DNA of 64,000 bases, taken from contig CAVXCI010000003.1 in the NCBI GenBank assembly GCA_963760285.1, positions 1 to 64,000 of the forward strand. The letters are read 5' to 3'. Below, in pieces: positions 8,880-16,921 of this stretch (its first letter is position 1; the number at the start of each line of letters is the position of its first letter). The notes beneath the pieces were generated by a model that did no database searches, had not been told where the DNA came from, and was given only the letters and a program-made list of their open reading frames with translations. Both the position numbers and the translations under genes were made by a program. This stretch comes from PALSA-278 sp963760285. Its GTDB lineage: Bacteria; Acidobacteriota; Terriglobia; Acidiferrales; UBA7541.

Positions 8880-10133
8880 ATGAAAGCGATTTCCAGATTC
8901 CTTCCGGCAGTTCTAATTCTCGCGTTGTTTGCCGCGGTCGCCGTCCCGCCCGCGCACGCGCAAAATTTTACGACGCTCTATCCATTTAAGAGCTTCCCCG
9001 ACGGCGCATTTCCAGAAGCCGCTCTTGTTCGCGACTCTCAGGGGAATCTCTACGGCACCACGCCGTTCGGCGGCGATCCGAAGTGCAGAAGAGGGGAAGG
9101 TTGCGGAGTGGTCTTCAAAGTAGACGCGGCTGGGCGGGAGACGCTGCTGCACACTTTTTACCTGGGTGCGGACGGGGGATATCCCAAGGGCGGCCTGATT
9201 CGTGACTCGCAGGGCAATTTGTATGGCGCGGGCGCAGGATCAGGCACTTTCAAGGAGGGCACGGTGTTTAAGTTCAGTCCTTCTGGCCACGAAACCGTGC
9301 TCTACAGTTTTTGTAGCCAGAACGCCTGCGTGGATGGAAGCCGCCCTGAAGCCAGCCTGATTCGTGACGACCGGGGCAATCTCTACGGCACTACTGTTGC
9401 TGGCGGGGTCGGGGATGCTGGAGTGGTGTTCAAGCTGGATACTGCCGGCAAAGAAACCGTCTTGCACAGCTTTTGCAGTGAGCAGGACTGTTCGGACGGC
9501 GGGGACCCGATGGCCGGATTGGTCCGTGACGCCCAGGGAAATCTTTATGGCACCACTAGCGAAGGAGGAGCCGGAAAGCAGGGTGTGGTGTTCAAGCTGG
9601 ATGCTGCTGGCCATGAAAGTGTATTGCACGCCTTTACCAGCGGGGAAGACGGGGCATATCCCGTGGCAGGCCTGATCTTTGACGCCCAGGGTAATCTCTA
9701 TGGCACTACGCAAAATGGCGGTGGTACAGGCTGCGACGGAGAGGGGTGCGGGGTTGTCTTTAAGATAGCTGCGGCAAGCGGAAAAGAAACCATTCTCTAC
9801 ACGTTTACTGGCGGAGCGGACGGCGGAGCTCCCAGCGCCGGCCTGCTTCTGGATGCTCAGGGCAATCTTTACGGCACCACGTACATGGGCGGCCTTGTCA
9901 ACTGCGCCGTACCAAATTTCGGCTGCGGCACCGTCTTCAAGCTGGATACCACGGACAACTTAACCGTGCTGCATAGTTTCACCGGAGAAGCAGATGGCGG
10001 AGGACCCTTGGCCGCATTGATCGGAGACGGCAAGGGCAGCATCTATGGCACCACATTATACGGCGGGGATGCGATGTGCAAATTCGACTTCGGCGGCCCC
10101 GGCTGCGGCGTGGTCTACAAGATCTCGCCGTAA
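8880..10133 (+). CDS. GloVer-repeat secreted protein, seven repeats
   Basis: The protein has 417 residues, the same length as its upstream neighbour. Two in-frame ATGs lie at 8874 and 8880. The second is preferred because the AGAGGAG motif is then about six bases away and the protein begins MKAISRFLPAVLILALFAA, matching its paralogues. Seven repeat cores (one altered to NLYGAGAGSG) end with GCGVVYKISP. It sits 122 bases after the previous GloVer gene and 92 bases before the next one, so one operon or separate promoters are both possible. Confidence 0.85.
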   Translation: MKAISRFLPAVLILALFAAVAVPPAHAQNFTTLYPFKSFPDGAFPEAALVRDSQGNLYGTTPFGGDPKCRRGEGCGVVFKVDAAGRETLLHTFYLGADGGYPKGGLIRDSQGNLYGAGAGSGTFKEGTVFKFSPSGHETVLYSFCSQNACVDGSRPEASLIRDDRGNLYGTTVAGGVGDAGVVFKLDTAGKETVLHSFCSEQDCSDGGDPMAGLVRDAQGNLYGTTSEGGAGKQGVVFKLDAAGHESVLHAFTSGEDGAYPVAGLIFDAQGNLYGTTQNGGGTGCDGEGCGVVFKIAAASGKETILYTFTGGADGGAPSAGLLLDAQGNLYGTTYMGGLVNCAVPNFGCGTVFKLDTTDNLTVLHSFTGEADGGGPLAALIGDGKGSIYGTTLYGGDAMCKFDFGGPGCGVVYKISP

Positions 10134-10225
10134 GTCAGGAAAACGGCAGTAAAATAGCCAGACTAGGTTCCTTGAAGAGAAGAGACGTCCGGCAGTAAAT
10201 GGCAAATTAGCCAGCGGAGGAAAAG

Positions 10226-10819
10226 ATGAAATCCATTTCCAGATTCCTTCCGGCATTCCTAATTCTCGCGTTGTTTGCCGCGGCGCTGGCGATTGTCGGC
10301 GTCCGTCCGGCGGAGGCCCAAACGCTCACCACGCTGCACAGGTTCGCAAAATTGCCCGACGGAAAAAGGCCCACCGCCAGCCTGATTCGTGACGACGCCG
10401 GCAATCTATACGGGACTACCTACAGGGGCGGAACCGCCAATTATGGGACGGTCTTCAAGATCGACGCTTCCGGCCGCGAAACCGTGCTCTACAGCTTCGA
10501 AGGACCCGGCGAAGGAGACGGATGGAAGCCTGCGGCCAGCCTGCTTCGTGACGTGCATGGCAACCTCTACGGCACGACAACTTTTGGCGGCGTCTCGTGT
10601 GGCTATTTTGCCGATGGATGTGGCGTTGTGTTTAAGTTGGATCCTTCGGGCCACGAAACGGTGTTTCCGTTCTTCCCGGACGTCGGCCAGGGCGCAAATC
10701 CCGCAGCCGGCCTGATTCGCGATGCGCAAGGCAACCTCTATGGCACCACCAGTGCCGGCGGCGATGACCGATGCGCCGCGCCCACCGGTTGCGGCACGGT
10801 GTTTAGGATCGCGCCGTAG
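10226..10819 (+). CDS. Short GloVer-repeat secreted protein, three repeats
   Basis: This 197-residue paralogue keeps an intact signal peptide (MKSISRFLPAFLILALFAA), the N-terminal half-repeat (LTTLHRF) and the closing half-repeat (GCGTVFRIAP), but has only three NLYGTT cores instead of seven. The reading frame is clean, so it looks like an in-frame loss of about four repeats, probably through recombination between repeats, and not a broken gene. GCGGAGGAAAAG precedes the ATG. Three blades cannot close a normal propeller, so it may oligomerise or be non-functional. Confidence 0.8.
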   Translation: MKSISRFLPAFLILALFAAALAIVGVRPAEAQTLTTLHRFAKLPDGKRPTASLIRDDAGNLYGTTYRGGTANYGTVFKIDASGRETVLYSFEGPGEGDGWKPAASLLRDVHGNLYGTTTFGGVSCGYFADGCGVVFKLDPSGHETVFPFFPDVGQGANPAAGLIRDAQGNLYGTTSAGGDDRCAAPTGCGTVFRIAP

Positions 10820-10860
10820 AGCTCGCCGTGAATTCGGGCAGGGAAGGGCGGCGCAGTCAA

Positions 10861-11082
10861 CTACATCACGTTGGAAATATTCTTCGCCGTGGGCATGCCG
10901 TTGGCGATGGCGTGGGTACCGGAGAGGTGCGCGGCCACGTAGGCGAAGATATGGCTGATCTGCGTGGCCAGATGGTTCATGGCCGCCACGGAGGTGAGCG
11001 AAATCATCGCCAGGAACAGGACGTATTCGGTCATCACCTGACCCTCTTCTTCGCGCCACAACTTCATGCACAGGTCTTTCAT
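10861..11082 (-). CDS. Flp/Fap-type pilin (third of tandem set)
   Basis: A 73-residue protein read from ATG 11082, with GGAGAAG upstream. It starts MKDLCMKLWREEEGQ, continues with VMTEYVLFLAM and a hydrophobic helix, as in Flp pilins, where the conserved Glu-Tyr pair follows the processing region. The C-terminal tail (HAIANGMPTAKNISNVM) is longer and more variable than in its two siblings. Flp pilins are assembled by Tad machinery, and no tad genes are in the window. Confidence 0.75.
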   Translation of the reverse strand: MKDLCMKLWREEEGQVMTEYVLFLAMISLTSVAAMNHLATQISHIFAYVAAHLSGTHAIANGMPTAKNISNVM

Positions 11083-11126
11083 GCTCTTCTCCTTCCGCCG
11101 GCGGGCGGACGCGGCTGGCTCATTCA

Positions 11127-11306
11127 TTAACTTGCGGTAAGACTGACGGCGGCGTTCGAAAACACCTTGCTGATTTGCGTGGCCAGGCCTTTCATGGAAG
11201 TGATGGCCGCCAACGCCACGAGCACCAACAGCAGGGCGTACTCCGTCAGGTCCTGGCCCTCATCGTTGCTCAATTTATTCCAAAGGCCGTTCCAAAGATT
11301 TCTCAT
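11127..11306 (-). CDS. Flp/Fap-type pilin (second of tandem set)
   Basis: The 59-residue product starts at ATG 11306 (GGGGATCAGC upstream): MRNLWNGLWNKLSNDEGQ, then DLTEYALLLVLVAL and the helix typical of Flp pilins. The upstream open frame to 11411 is not pilin-like, so the shorter start was chosen. It lies 44 bases from the start of the third pilin gene and 123 bases below the first, same strand, so the three probably form a small operon. Confidence 0.8.
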   Translation of the reverse strand: MRNLWNGLWNKLSNDEGQDLTEYALLLVLVALAAITSMKGLATQISKVFSNAAVSLTAS

Positions 11307-11429
11307 TGCTGATCCCCTCTCGCCATGCTCGTTTGCTAGGTTTTTTCTCTGACTACCGGCGCCCCCAGTTCTTGCGCCGGCAGCCAGAGAAACTTGGTTA
11401 AATTCCAACAAACCGCGGCAATCGGCCGG

Positions 11430-11600
11430 TTAGCTGGCGGACAGGCTGGCGGCGGCGTTGGAGAAAACGTTGCTGATCTGCGTGGCCAGGCTCTTCATGG
11501 CGGTGATGGCCGCCAGGGCGATCAGCACCAGGAGCAGAGCATATTCCGTGAGGTCCTGGCCTTCCTCTTCCTTCCACAAACGCATGCAAAGTGCTTTCAC
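11430..11600 (-). CDS. Flp/Fap-type pilin (first of tandem set, GTG start)
   Basis: Reading the minus strand from a GTG at 11600 gives 56 residues: MKALCMRLWKEEEGQ, then DLTEYALLLVLIAL and AITAMKSLATQISNVF, ending SLSAS before the TAA at 11430-11432. AGGAGAGTCACA precedes the GTG at a good distance, which supports the non-ATG start. It shares the E-x-x-GQDLTEYALLL block with the next gene. It is the promoter-proximal member of the three-pilin set. Confidence 0.8.
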   Translation of the reverse strand: MKALCMRLWKEEEGQDLTEYALLLVLIALAAITAMKSLATQISNVFSNAAASLSAS

Positions 11601-11882
11601 TGTGACTCTCCTATTGATTTAAATTGACGGGGGCGGCTGGGCCGCAACCGGAAAATATGTACTGATGGTGGACACATACTAATCGGTTAATTTGGACGGT
11701 CAAGTACCCGGAGATGTATTACGGAAGGGTATATATGTATCGCGGCGTATTGCTGATATGGTTACTGCGCGTTTGGCGACGGCGGGAGGGGAGGGGTTCT
11801 TAGCGGGCGGCGCAAAGAAAATTCGTGCCGCCGCGATATAGAAAACCGGGCGTAAAGGGCCGGAAACCAGGCCCCGGAAAAT

Positions 11883-12248
11883 CTAGTGCGTGCCTACGGG
11901 CGTCAGCGGGCGGTTGGCCTGGTCCACCAGCACGATTTTCGGCTGGTGATGGGGAATGTCCTTTTCATCCACGGTGCAGAAAGCGGCGATGATCACCAGG
12001 TCGCCGGCCTGGACGTACCGCGCCGCCGCGCCATTCAGGCAGATTTCGCCGGAGCCGCGTTCGGCGGACAGGGCGTAGGTCATCAGGCGGGAACCATTGG
12101 TGATGTTCCACACGTGTACGGCTTCGAAGGGCACGATTTCGGATGCGTCGAGCAGATCCTGGTCAATCGAGACGCTGCCTTCGTAGTTCAGGTCGGCACG
12201 AGTGACCGTGGCCCGGTGTATCTTTGCCTTCAAAAGGTTCCGCAACAT
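11883..12248 (-). CDS. panD: Aspartate 1-decarboxylase
   Basis: PanD makes beta-alanine from aspartate for pantothenate and CoA synthesis. The 121-residue product has the family's standard length and opening (MLRNLLKAKIHRATVT). The self-cleavage site is intact: Gly24-Ser25 in YEGSVSID, where Ser25 becomes the pyruvoyl group. The NGSRLMTYAL and ERGSGEICLNGAAA segments are also conserved. It is cytoplasmic and forms a tetramer of processed chains in the known family. No other pantothenate gene is nearby. GGGAGGCA lies upstream of the ATG. Confidence 0.95.
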   Translation of the reverse strand: MLRNLLKAKIHRATVTRADLNYEGSVSIDQDLLDASEIVPFEAVHVWNITNGSRLMTYALSAERGSGEICLNGAAARYVQAGDLVIIAAFCTVDEKDIPHHQPKIVLVDQANRPLTPVGTH

Positions 12249-12396
12249 GCATTGCCTCCCAGCAATGGGGACGAACGAGTGAATATTGACCGGCGCGTGG
12301 AATCACGCGGGTATTGCACCACAGGGAGCCATTATACCAAGCGCGGCGCGCCGGCGGACAAGAAAAATGTCCGAATTTCCGCGCAGGCAAGGAGTT

Positions 12397-12747
12397 TTAG
12401 GATTCCGGCGGCTTTTCCTTCTGCTCCTGCAACTCCTTCTTCCAGCCGATGATACGGGCCTTGGCGGCGGCCTCTTCGGCTTCCGGGACCATCCCTTTGC
12501 GCTGAAAACTGCGGGAAATGGTGGTCCAGGCGAGGATATCGCCGGGATCCAGCTCCAGAATCTCGCGCGCGGCGGCGATGGCGGCGTCGAAGTCCTCTTT
12601 GGCGTAGTACGCCTGCGCGACCCCGTGGAGCGCGTCGGCGAAGCGCGGGTCCAGCGCCAGCGCCTTGCGGTACTCGGCGACCGCTTCGTCGTATTTCCGC
12701 TCGCCGAAGAGGTCCACCCCGGCGAAATAGTGATCGTCAGCGGTCAT
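12397..12747 (-). CDS. Small TPR protein
   Basis: The 116-residue protein contains about three tetratricopeptide repeats: YFAGVDLFGERKYDEAVAEY, then a second beginning ADALHGVAQAYY, then a third with AWTTISRSFQRKG. The Ala/Gly/Tyr pattern and A-x-x-x-Y-x-x-A-L spacing are clear. It ends in a charged Lys/Glu tail. There is no signal peptide, so a cytoplasmic protein-protein scaffold is likely. It stands alone between panD and an oppositely oriented small gene. Confidence 0.8.
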   Translation of the reverse strand: MTADDHYFAGVDLFGERKYDEAVAEYRKALALDPRFADALHGVAQAYYAKEDFDAAIAAAREILELDPGDILAWTTISRSFQRKGMVPEAEEAAAKARIIGWKKELQEQKEKPPES

Positions 12748-12952
12748 GTGATTTCGTGGAAATGTTGGGCGAATTCATGTCGAATGGGCGCAGGCTTGCG
12801 GACGGGCCTCGTTTTGCGTTCGCGCGGAGGAAAAATCCGCGCGGAGAAAGTAGCGTTGCGCGCGGGGGCATTCTATCATCATCGCGGGGGATGATGACGC
12901 GGCGGAGCGGGGAAGCCGCCGCGCGAAGTCCCGCATCCAGGGGAGTGAAGGC

Positions 12953-13180
12953 GTGTTCATCGGTCTGCGCTATTACTGGCGAACGGCGAAGGGCTACCGG
13001 CTGTGTCCGTGGCGCAGTCCTTATATCCGCTGGCGCATGGAGACTTTCTACGGTGGCGATATGCACAATCTCTCCGCTGGCGAATTTTTTCGTGCCATGT
13101 GGAAAGATCGCCAGGCCATGCGCGAATTCCTCCGCTGGGTCGCTGAACGCGAGCGCGAGCAGGCGCTCAGGCGGCATTAG
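12953..13180 (+). CDS. Small conserved-looking hypothetical protein
   Basis: A GTG at 12953, preceded by GGGGAGTGAAGGC, opens 75 codons. The product (MFIGLRYYWRTAKGYRLCPW at its start) is rich in Trp, Tyr and Arg, with a region METFYGGDMHNLSAGEFFRA and a basic C-terminal helix. There is no transmembrane segment or signal peptide. The amino-acid mix is too ordered for a random GC-rich frame, but I do not recognise the family. Antisense and overlapping frames here are less protein-like. Confidence 0.6.
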   Translation: MFIGLRYYWRTAKGYRLCPWRSPYIRWRMETFYGGDMHNLSAGEFFRAMWKDRQAMREFLRWVAEREREQALRRH

Positions 13181-13241
13181 CAAGTACCCGTTTCCGCAGA
13201 GTGTGGTGGCGCGGCCGGCTGAACGATAGTTTCACCATCCG

Positions 13242-13796
13242 TCACTTCTGATACGTCAGCAGGATATTTCCTGAGGTAAATTGCCGCGCGGCCGCTAACC
13301 GCATTTTGAACGGCTGGGGCAGCCCGGCGAAGAGCGAATTCCCTCGCCCAATCGCCACGGGGCACAGCATGATGCGCACTTCGTCCAGCAATCCCATGCC
13401 AATCAAACTGACGCACAGATTATTGCTGCCCAGAATCAGCAGATCTTTGCCGGGCTGCGCTTTCAGTTTTCGCAACTCTCCGGCAACGTCGTCGTTCACT
13501 AGGCGCGTCCCTTTCCATGTGACGTCTTGCAGCGTGCGCGAGAAAACTATTTTCGGCAGCGCGTTCATTCGCTCGGCGGTTCCCGCGAACTCCTTGCCCT
13601 GGTACGCCGGCCAGAACGCCTCCATCAACTCGTAGGTTTTGCGCCCGAAAATCAGCGTGTCCGTCGCGTGCAGCTGCTGGACGGAAAATGAGTGGAACTC
13701 TTCGTCCACGATGTGCCAGTTCATCTCATGGTCTGGCCCTTCCACGTAGCCATCCAGGCTCACCATCATGAATAAGCAAATCTTTCGCGTGTCCAT
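13242..13796 (-). CDS. RibD C-terminal/dihydrofolate-reductase-like protein
   Basis: The 184-residue product starts at ATG 13796 (MDTRKICLFMMVSLDGYVEG). The opening S-L-D-G-Y, the DTLIFGRKTYELMEAFWP motif and DLLILGSNNLCVSLI fit the RibD C-terminal/DHFR-like fold of the YyaP/YwjB type, an NADPH-binding reductase family with mostly unknown substrates. The ATG at 13796 was preferred because the upstream 27 codons are not family-like. It faces the amidohydrolase gene divergently with about 200 bases between. Confidence 0.8.
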   Translation of the reverse strand: MDTRKICLFMMVSLDGYVEGPDHEMNWHIVDEEFHSFSVQQLHATDTLIFGRKTYELMEAFWPAYQGKEFAGTAERMNALPKIVFSRTLQDVTWKGTRLVNDDVAGELRKLKAQPGKDLLILGSNNLCVSLIGMGLLDEVRIMLCPVAIGRGNSLFAGLPQPFKMRLAAARQFTSGNILLTYQK

Positions 13797-13993
13797 ATCC
13801 GGATTATATGGCACCGCGCCCCGCCCGCCATCGGTAACATTCTTCTGCACCGGTACGTATGAATAGCAGCACGGCATGCTCTCTCGCCGCGCTCAGTCCC
13901 GTCGCTTCGCCGCGCGCCAATTGCACGGCTGGGTGGAGCGGAGCGCGGAGCTCGTGCTGTCCGGCGCCGCCAAAAGAAGGGAGGAATCCACTT

Positions 13994-15766
13994 ATGATTT
14001 CTGACCAGACCGTCGCCTCTGGAAACTCTCCGCCCGTGTCCGGCTCATTCATCGGCCGATGGTTCCTGCTTTCCGCGGCCCTGCTTGCGGCCATTCCGTT
14101 TCCGCTGTATCTGGTCGTTCAATACAAAGCGGGCGAGTGGCTGGACATAATTCTTTTGCTTCTGGTGTGGGCTGTGGCTGTGTTTTGTTATTGGCTTCCC
14201 ATCGGCGTTTTCCTGTTCCGCTGGAAGGGCCACTGGGCTTCTCGTTTCATCGTCGGCTATTTCTTTTCGATCCCGTTTTATTTTCTGACCGTAGCTTTGG
14301 GACTGGCTCTCCTCACGCGCACCTTCTTGCCTGCCACTCTGGCGTTTCATCCGCGGACATTCGTCCAATGGATTAAGTATTTCTACGCCACGCCAACCTT
14401 TTATCTGATGGTTTTCGTCCTTTACCTGCTGGTGCGGCGCGGCCGCGCCCTTGCGCAGGTAACGCGTGCTCTGGCCGTGGCGGGTTTTTGCGTCTCGGTG
14501 GTTGCCACCGCCGTCACTGTCGCGAAAATTGACAAATACCTCTGGCCGCCTTCCGCGGGCAGCCGCACGGTGATTCTCAACGCCAGAATTGTGGACGCGC
14601 CAAACAACCAGATTCTTGCCGGGCAGGCCGTCGAAATCGAAAACGGAAAAATTGTTCAGGTCATTCCCGCGGCCGCAGCATCGGCGAACTGGCCGAAAAT
14701 TGACGCCGCTGGCGGATACCTGCTTCCGGGGATGATGGACGTCCACGCGCACCTGGGATCGCCCATCCGTTCGATTGCCGCGGCGCAGACTGGCTTCGAT
14801 TTTCCCTATTTCCTCGATTCACTGCTCGGCGACTCCGCGCCGCAGCGCCGCGAGTATCTACAGGACGGGGTCACCGCGGTGCGCGACCTGGGCGGCCCGG
14901 CGGTCCATCTATTTGCAATGCGCGATGCGGTCGCACGGCATCAGTTTCTTGGCCCGCGGATTTTCGCCGTGGGCCGGCTGGTCACTTCGCCACAGGGCCA
15001 CCCGGTCAGCACCATCTGGTCAGAGGAAGTTTCACGCCAGGGCGCCATTCTGGCCACCAATCCGCAAGACCTTGTCGCCGGGCTGGAGAAAAACTACCGG
15101 GAAGGCCCGCCGGACGCGGTGAAAATCATTTACGGAACCATCGGGCAGGCGCCGGAAAAAATAAGCAGGGACTTGCTGGACCGCGCCGTCGCCTGGGCCG
15201 CCAGCAAGCAGTTGATCAGCATCGTTCATATTGAGACTGCGCAGGAAGCCACCGACGCCGTGGACGCGGGCGCCACCGGAATCGAACATGTGGCCACAAT
15301 CGAGAGTTTGCCGGACAGCCTTGTTGCGGACATGCTGGCGCACCACACCTTCGCCGACCCCACCTTCGGCGAGTACCGGACGGCGCTGGTTCTGCGGCAC
15401 ACCAGCGAGGCCGAAATTGACAGGCTTCTGCAGCAGAAATACGGATTCATCCGGAGGCTGGACGCTGCGGGAGTGAAGCTGGCCATTGGCACGGATGCTC
15501 CGCTTGTGCCCTTTGGCGAGGGATATCAGGACGAACTCGATCAATTCGCGAAAGCCGGTTTTGCGCCAGCCCAAATCATGACATTTGCGACTGTGAACAA
15601 CGCCGCCTATCTTGGCCAGCCGGATCACCTTGGCAAAATCGCGCCGGGCTATGACGCCAATATGTTTCTGGTGCGCGCCAATCCGCTGGAAAATATTGAC
15701 GCGGTACGAAAGCCGTTGTGGGTGATGCTCGACGGCCAAGTAGTGGTTGGCCGCGCCAACCAGTAG
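13994..15766 (+). CDS. Membrane-anchored amidohydrolase
   Basis: The 590-residue protein has two parts. Residues about 20-180 form five hydrophobic segments (for example LLSAALLAAIPFPLYLVV and IILLLLVWAVAVFCYW). From about 195 an imidazolonepropionase-like amidohydrolase follows: NARIVDAPNNQ, the metal-binding HxH in MMDVHAHLG, VTAVRDLGGP, a histidine in ISIVHIE, ATGIEHV, and the late acidic residue in LAIGTDAPL. The ATG at 13994 follows AAGGGAGGAATCC. It likely cleaves a cyclic amide or dipeptide, and the domain containing the active site would be on one face of the membrane. The fusion to five transmembrane segments is unusual. Confidence 0.8.
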   Translation: MISDQTVASGNSPPVSGSFIGRWFLLSAALLAAIPFPLYLVVQYKAGEWLDIILLLLVWAVAVFCYWLPIGVFLFRWKGHWASRFIVGYFFSIPFYFLTVALGLALLTRTFLPATLAFHPRTFVQWIKYFYATPTFYLMVFVLYLLVRRGRALAQVTRALAVAGFCVSVVATAVTVAKIDKYLWPPSAGSRTVILNARIVDAPNNQILAGQAVEIENGKIVQVIPAAAASANWPKIDAAGGYLLPGMMDVHAHLGSPIRSIAAAQTGFDFPYFLDSLLGDSAPQRREYLQDGVTAVRDLGGPAVHLFAMRDAVARHQFLGPRIFAVGRLVTSPQGHPVSTIWSEEVSRQGAILATNPQDLVAGLEKNYREGPPDAVKIIYGTIGQAPEKISRDLLDRAVAWAASKQLISIVHIETAQEATDAVDAGATGIEHVATIESLPDSLVADMLAHHTFADPTFGEYRTALVLRHTSEAEIDRLLQQKYGFIRRLDAAGVKLAIGTDAPLVPFGEGYQDELDQFAKAGFAPAQIMTFATVNNAAYLGQPDHLGKIAPGYDANMFLVRANPLENIDAVRKPLWVMLDGQVVVGRANQ

Positions 15767-15784
15767 GCAGCGAAATCGCCCTCG

Positions 15785-16231
15785 TCATTCGCGCGGCGCG
15801 ATGCGCGCGTCCATCTGCTCCAGGACAACCGGCCAGGCGGCTTCGTGCCTCTTGCGCGATTTTTCATCCGGAAATCCCGCGTGTGTCAGCCGCAATTTTG
15901 TTCCCGTCCCGGCGGGTGACAGCTCCACGGTCACCACCGTTTCTTCGCCGCGCGTCGCCGCCGTCACCCACGTCAGCTCCACCAGCCGGTCGCGCTCCAG
16001 ACGCAAAAACCGCCCGTAGTGCGGATGCCGCCGTCCCTGAAATTCCGTCTGGAAGAAAAACGGCGCGTTCACTTCTCCGCGCATCAGCGCCGTCCCCGGC
16101 GCGGCAAACCATGCTTCGAACCCCTCCGTCCACGCGCGGTAGAGCGCGCTGGGCGACGCCGTCATTTTGCATTTCACTTTCAGCCCGTATCGCCGCTTGG
16201 ACAAATCCGGCGCCGCAAAAATTTCCGCCAT
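15785..16231 (-). CDS. SRPBCC (AHSA1-type) domain protein
   Basis: The product has 148 residues from ATG 16231 (GGAGACCACC upstream). It shows the START-like AHSA1 pattern: KCKMTASPSALYRAWTEGFE, the WFAAPG segment, PHYGRFLRLERDRLVELTWV, TVVTVELSPAGTGTKLRLTH, and a final helix with HEAAWPVVLEQM. Such proteins bind hydrophobic ligands or act in stress responses, and a specific function cannot be given. It lies 59 bases downstream of the VOC gene on the same strand and probably shares its transcript. Confidence 0.8.
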   Translation of the reverse strand: MAEIFAAPDLSKRRYGLKVKCKMTASPSALYRAWTEGFEAWFAAPGTALMRGEVNAPFFFQTEFQGRRHPHYGRFLRLERDRLVELTWVTAATRGEETVVTVELSPAGTGTKLRLTHAGFPDEKSRKRHEAAWPVVLEQMDARIAPRE

Positions 16232-16290
16232 GGTGGTCTCCTTCCGCTGCCTCTTCGTTTCGCCCGCGCATTGCGCGCGGCGCCGGCGAA

Positions 16291-16698
16291 TCACGCTTTC
16301 CACTGGAAGCAGATGTTGTATCCATCCGGATCGTGAAGATAAAGCTGCTTCATTCCGTACCACGCCACTTTCGGCGGCTTCACGTCCAGACCTTTTTCGC
16401 GGAGATGGTTGTAAGCGCCATCCACGTCAGGACATCCAAAGTACAGCGCCGTGTCATCGTGCGCGGCAACGCGCGCGGAATCCGGCGCGGGCGGACGGTG
16501 CTCCGCTTCATACGCCGTGTTGAGCATCAGCTCCGCGCCCTGCATCCGCAGCAGGCACCAGCCGAAATCATCGCCCTGAGCGTCGGGCCGCGAATTGCTC
16601 ACCACTTCAAATCCCAGCACGTCGCGGTAAAACCGCACCGACGCGGGCATGTCAAACACCTGCAGCAGCGGCGCCAGTCCTTTTATTTCAATCGCCAT
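16291..16698 (-). CDS. VOC-family (glyoxalase-like) protein
   Basis: The 135-residue product opens with LAPLLQVFDMPASVRFYRDV, has GFEVVSNSRPD and WCLLRMQGAELML, and ends with QLYLHDPDGYNICFQ, which is the beta-alpha-beta-beta-beta pattern of the vicinal-oxygen-chelate fold. The terminal DPDGYNICF block carries the usual metal-ligand-type position, but the other ligands are not obvious. It may be a dioxygenase, lyase or resistance-type binding protein. AGGGGGGTCAC precedes the ATG. First gene of a two-gene unit with the SRPBCC gene. Confidence 0.8.
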   Translation of the reverse strand: MAIEIKGLAPLLQVFDMPASVRFYRDVLGFEVVSNSRPDAQGDDFGWCLLRMQGAELMLNTAYEAEHRPPAPDSARVAAHDDTALYFGCPDVDGAYNHLREKGLDVKPPKVAWYGMKQLYLHDPDGYNICFQWKA

Positions 16699-16921
16699 GT
16701 GACCCCCCCTGCGAATCCTGCGCGAATGGATTTTACTCCTTCACAAGCATGTATTCTTGGGGAGAAATTCCACGCGAGTCAACATTCGCCTCCATGTATC
16801 CCAAACGCTGGACTTGCCGTCACCAGCGGACTATAATCACCGCAGCATTAGATATGGAAGCTACTAGACCAATAGATGCCGAGCTTCCTGTTTATGTCCC
16901 CGCCAGAAAAGGAGTGAGAAA

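Noticed and set aside
7504..10819. Regularly spaced repeats at about 150-190 bases that could suggest a repeat array
   Set aside because: They are in-frame coding repeats of GloVer proteins with varied third positions. Not CRISPR or satellite DNA.
11721..11800. Small ORF of about 22 codons (MYRGVLLIW...) upstream of the pilin genes
   Set aside because: No ribosome binding site, and Arg/Gly-rich C-terminus typical of chance frames.
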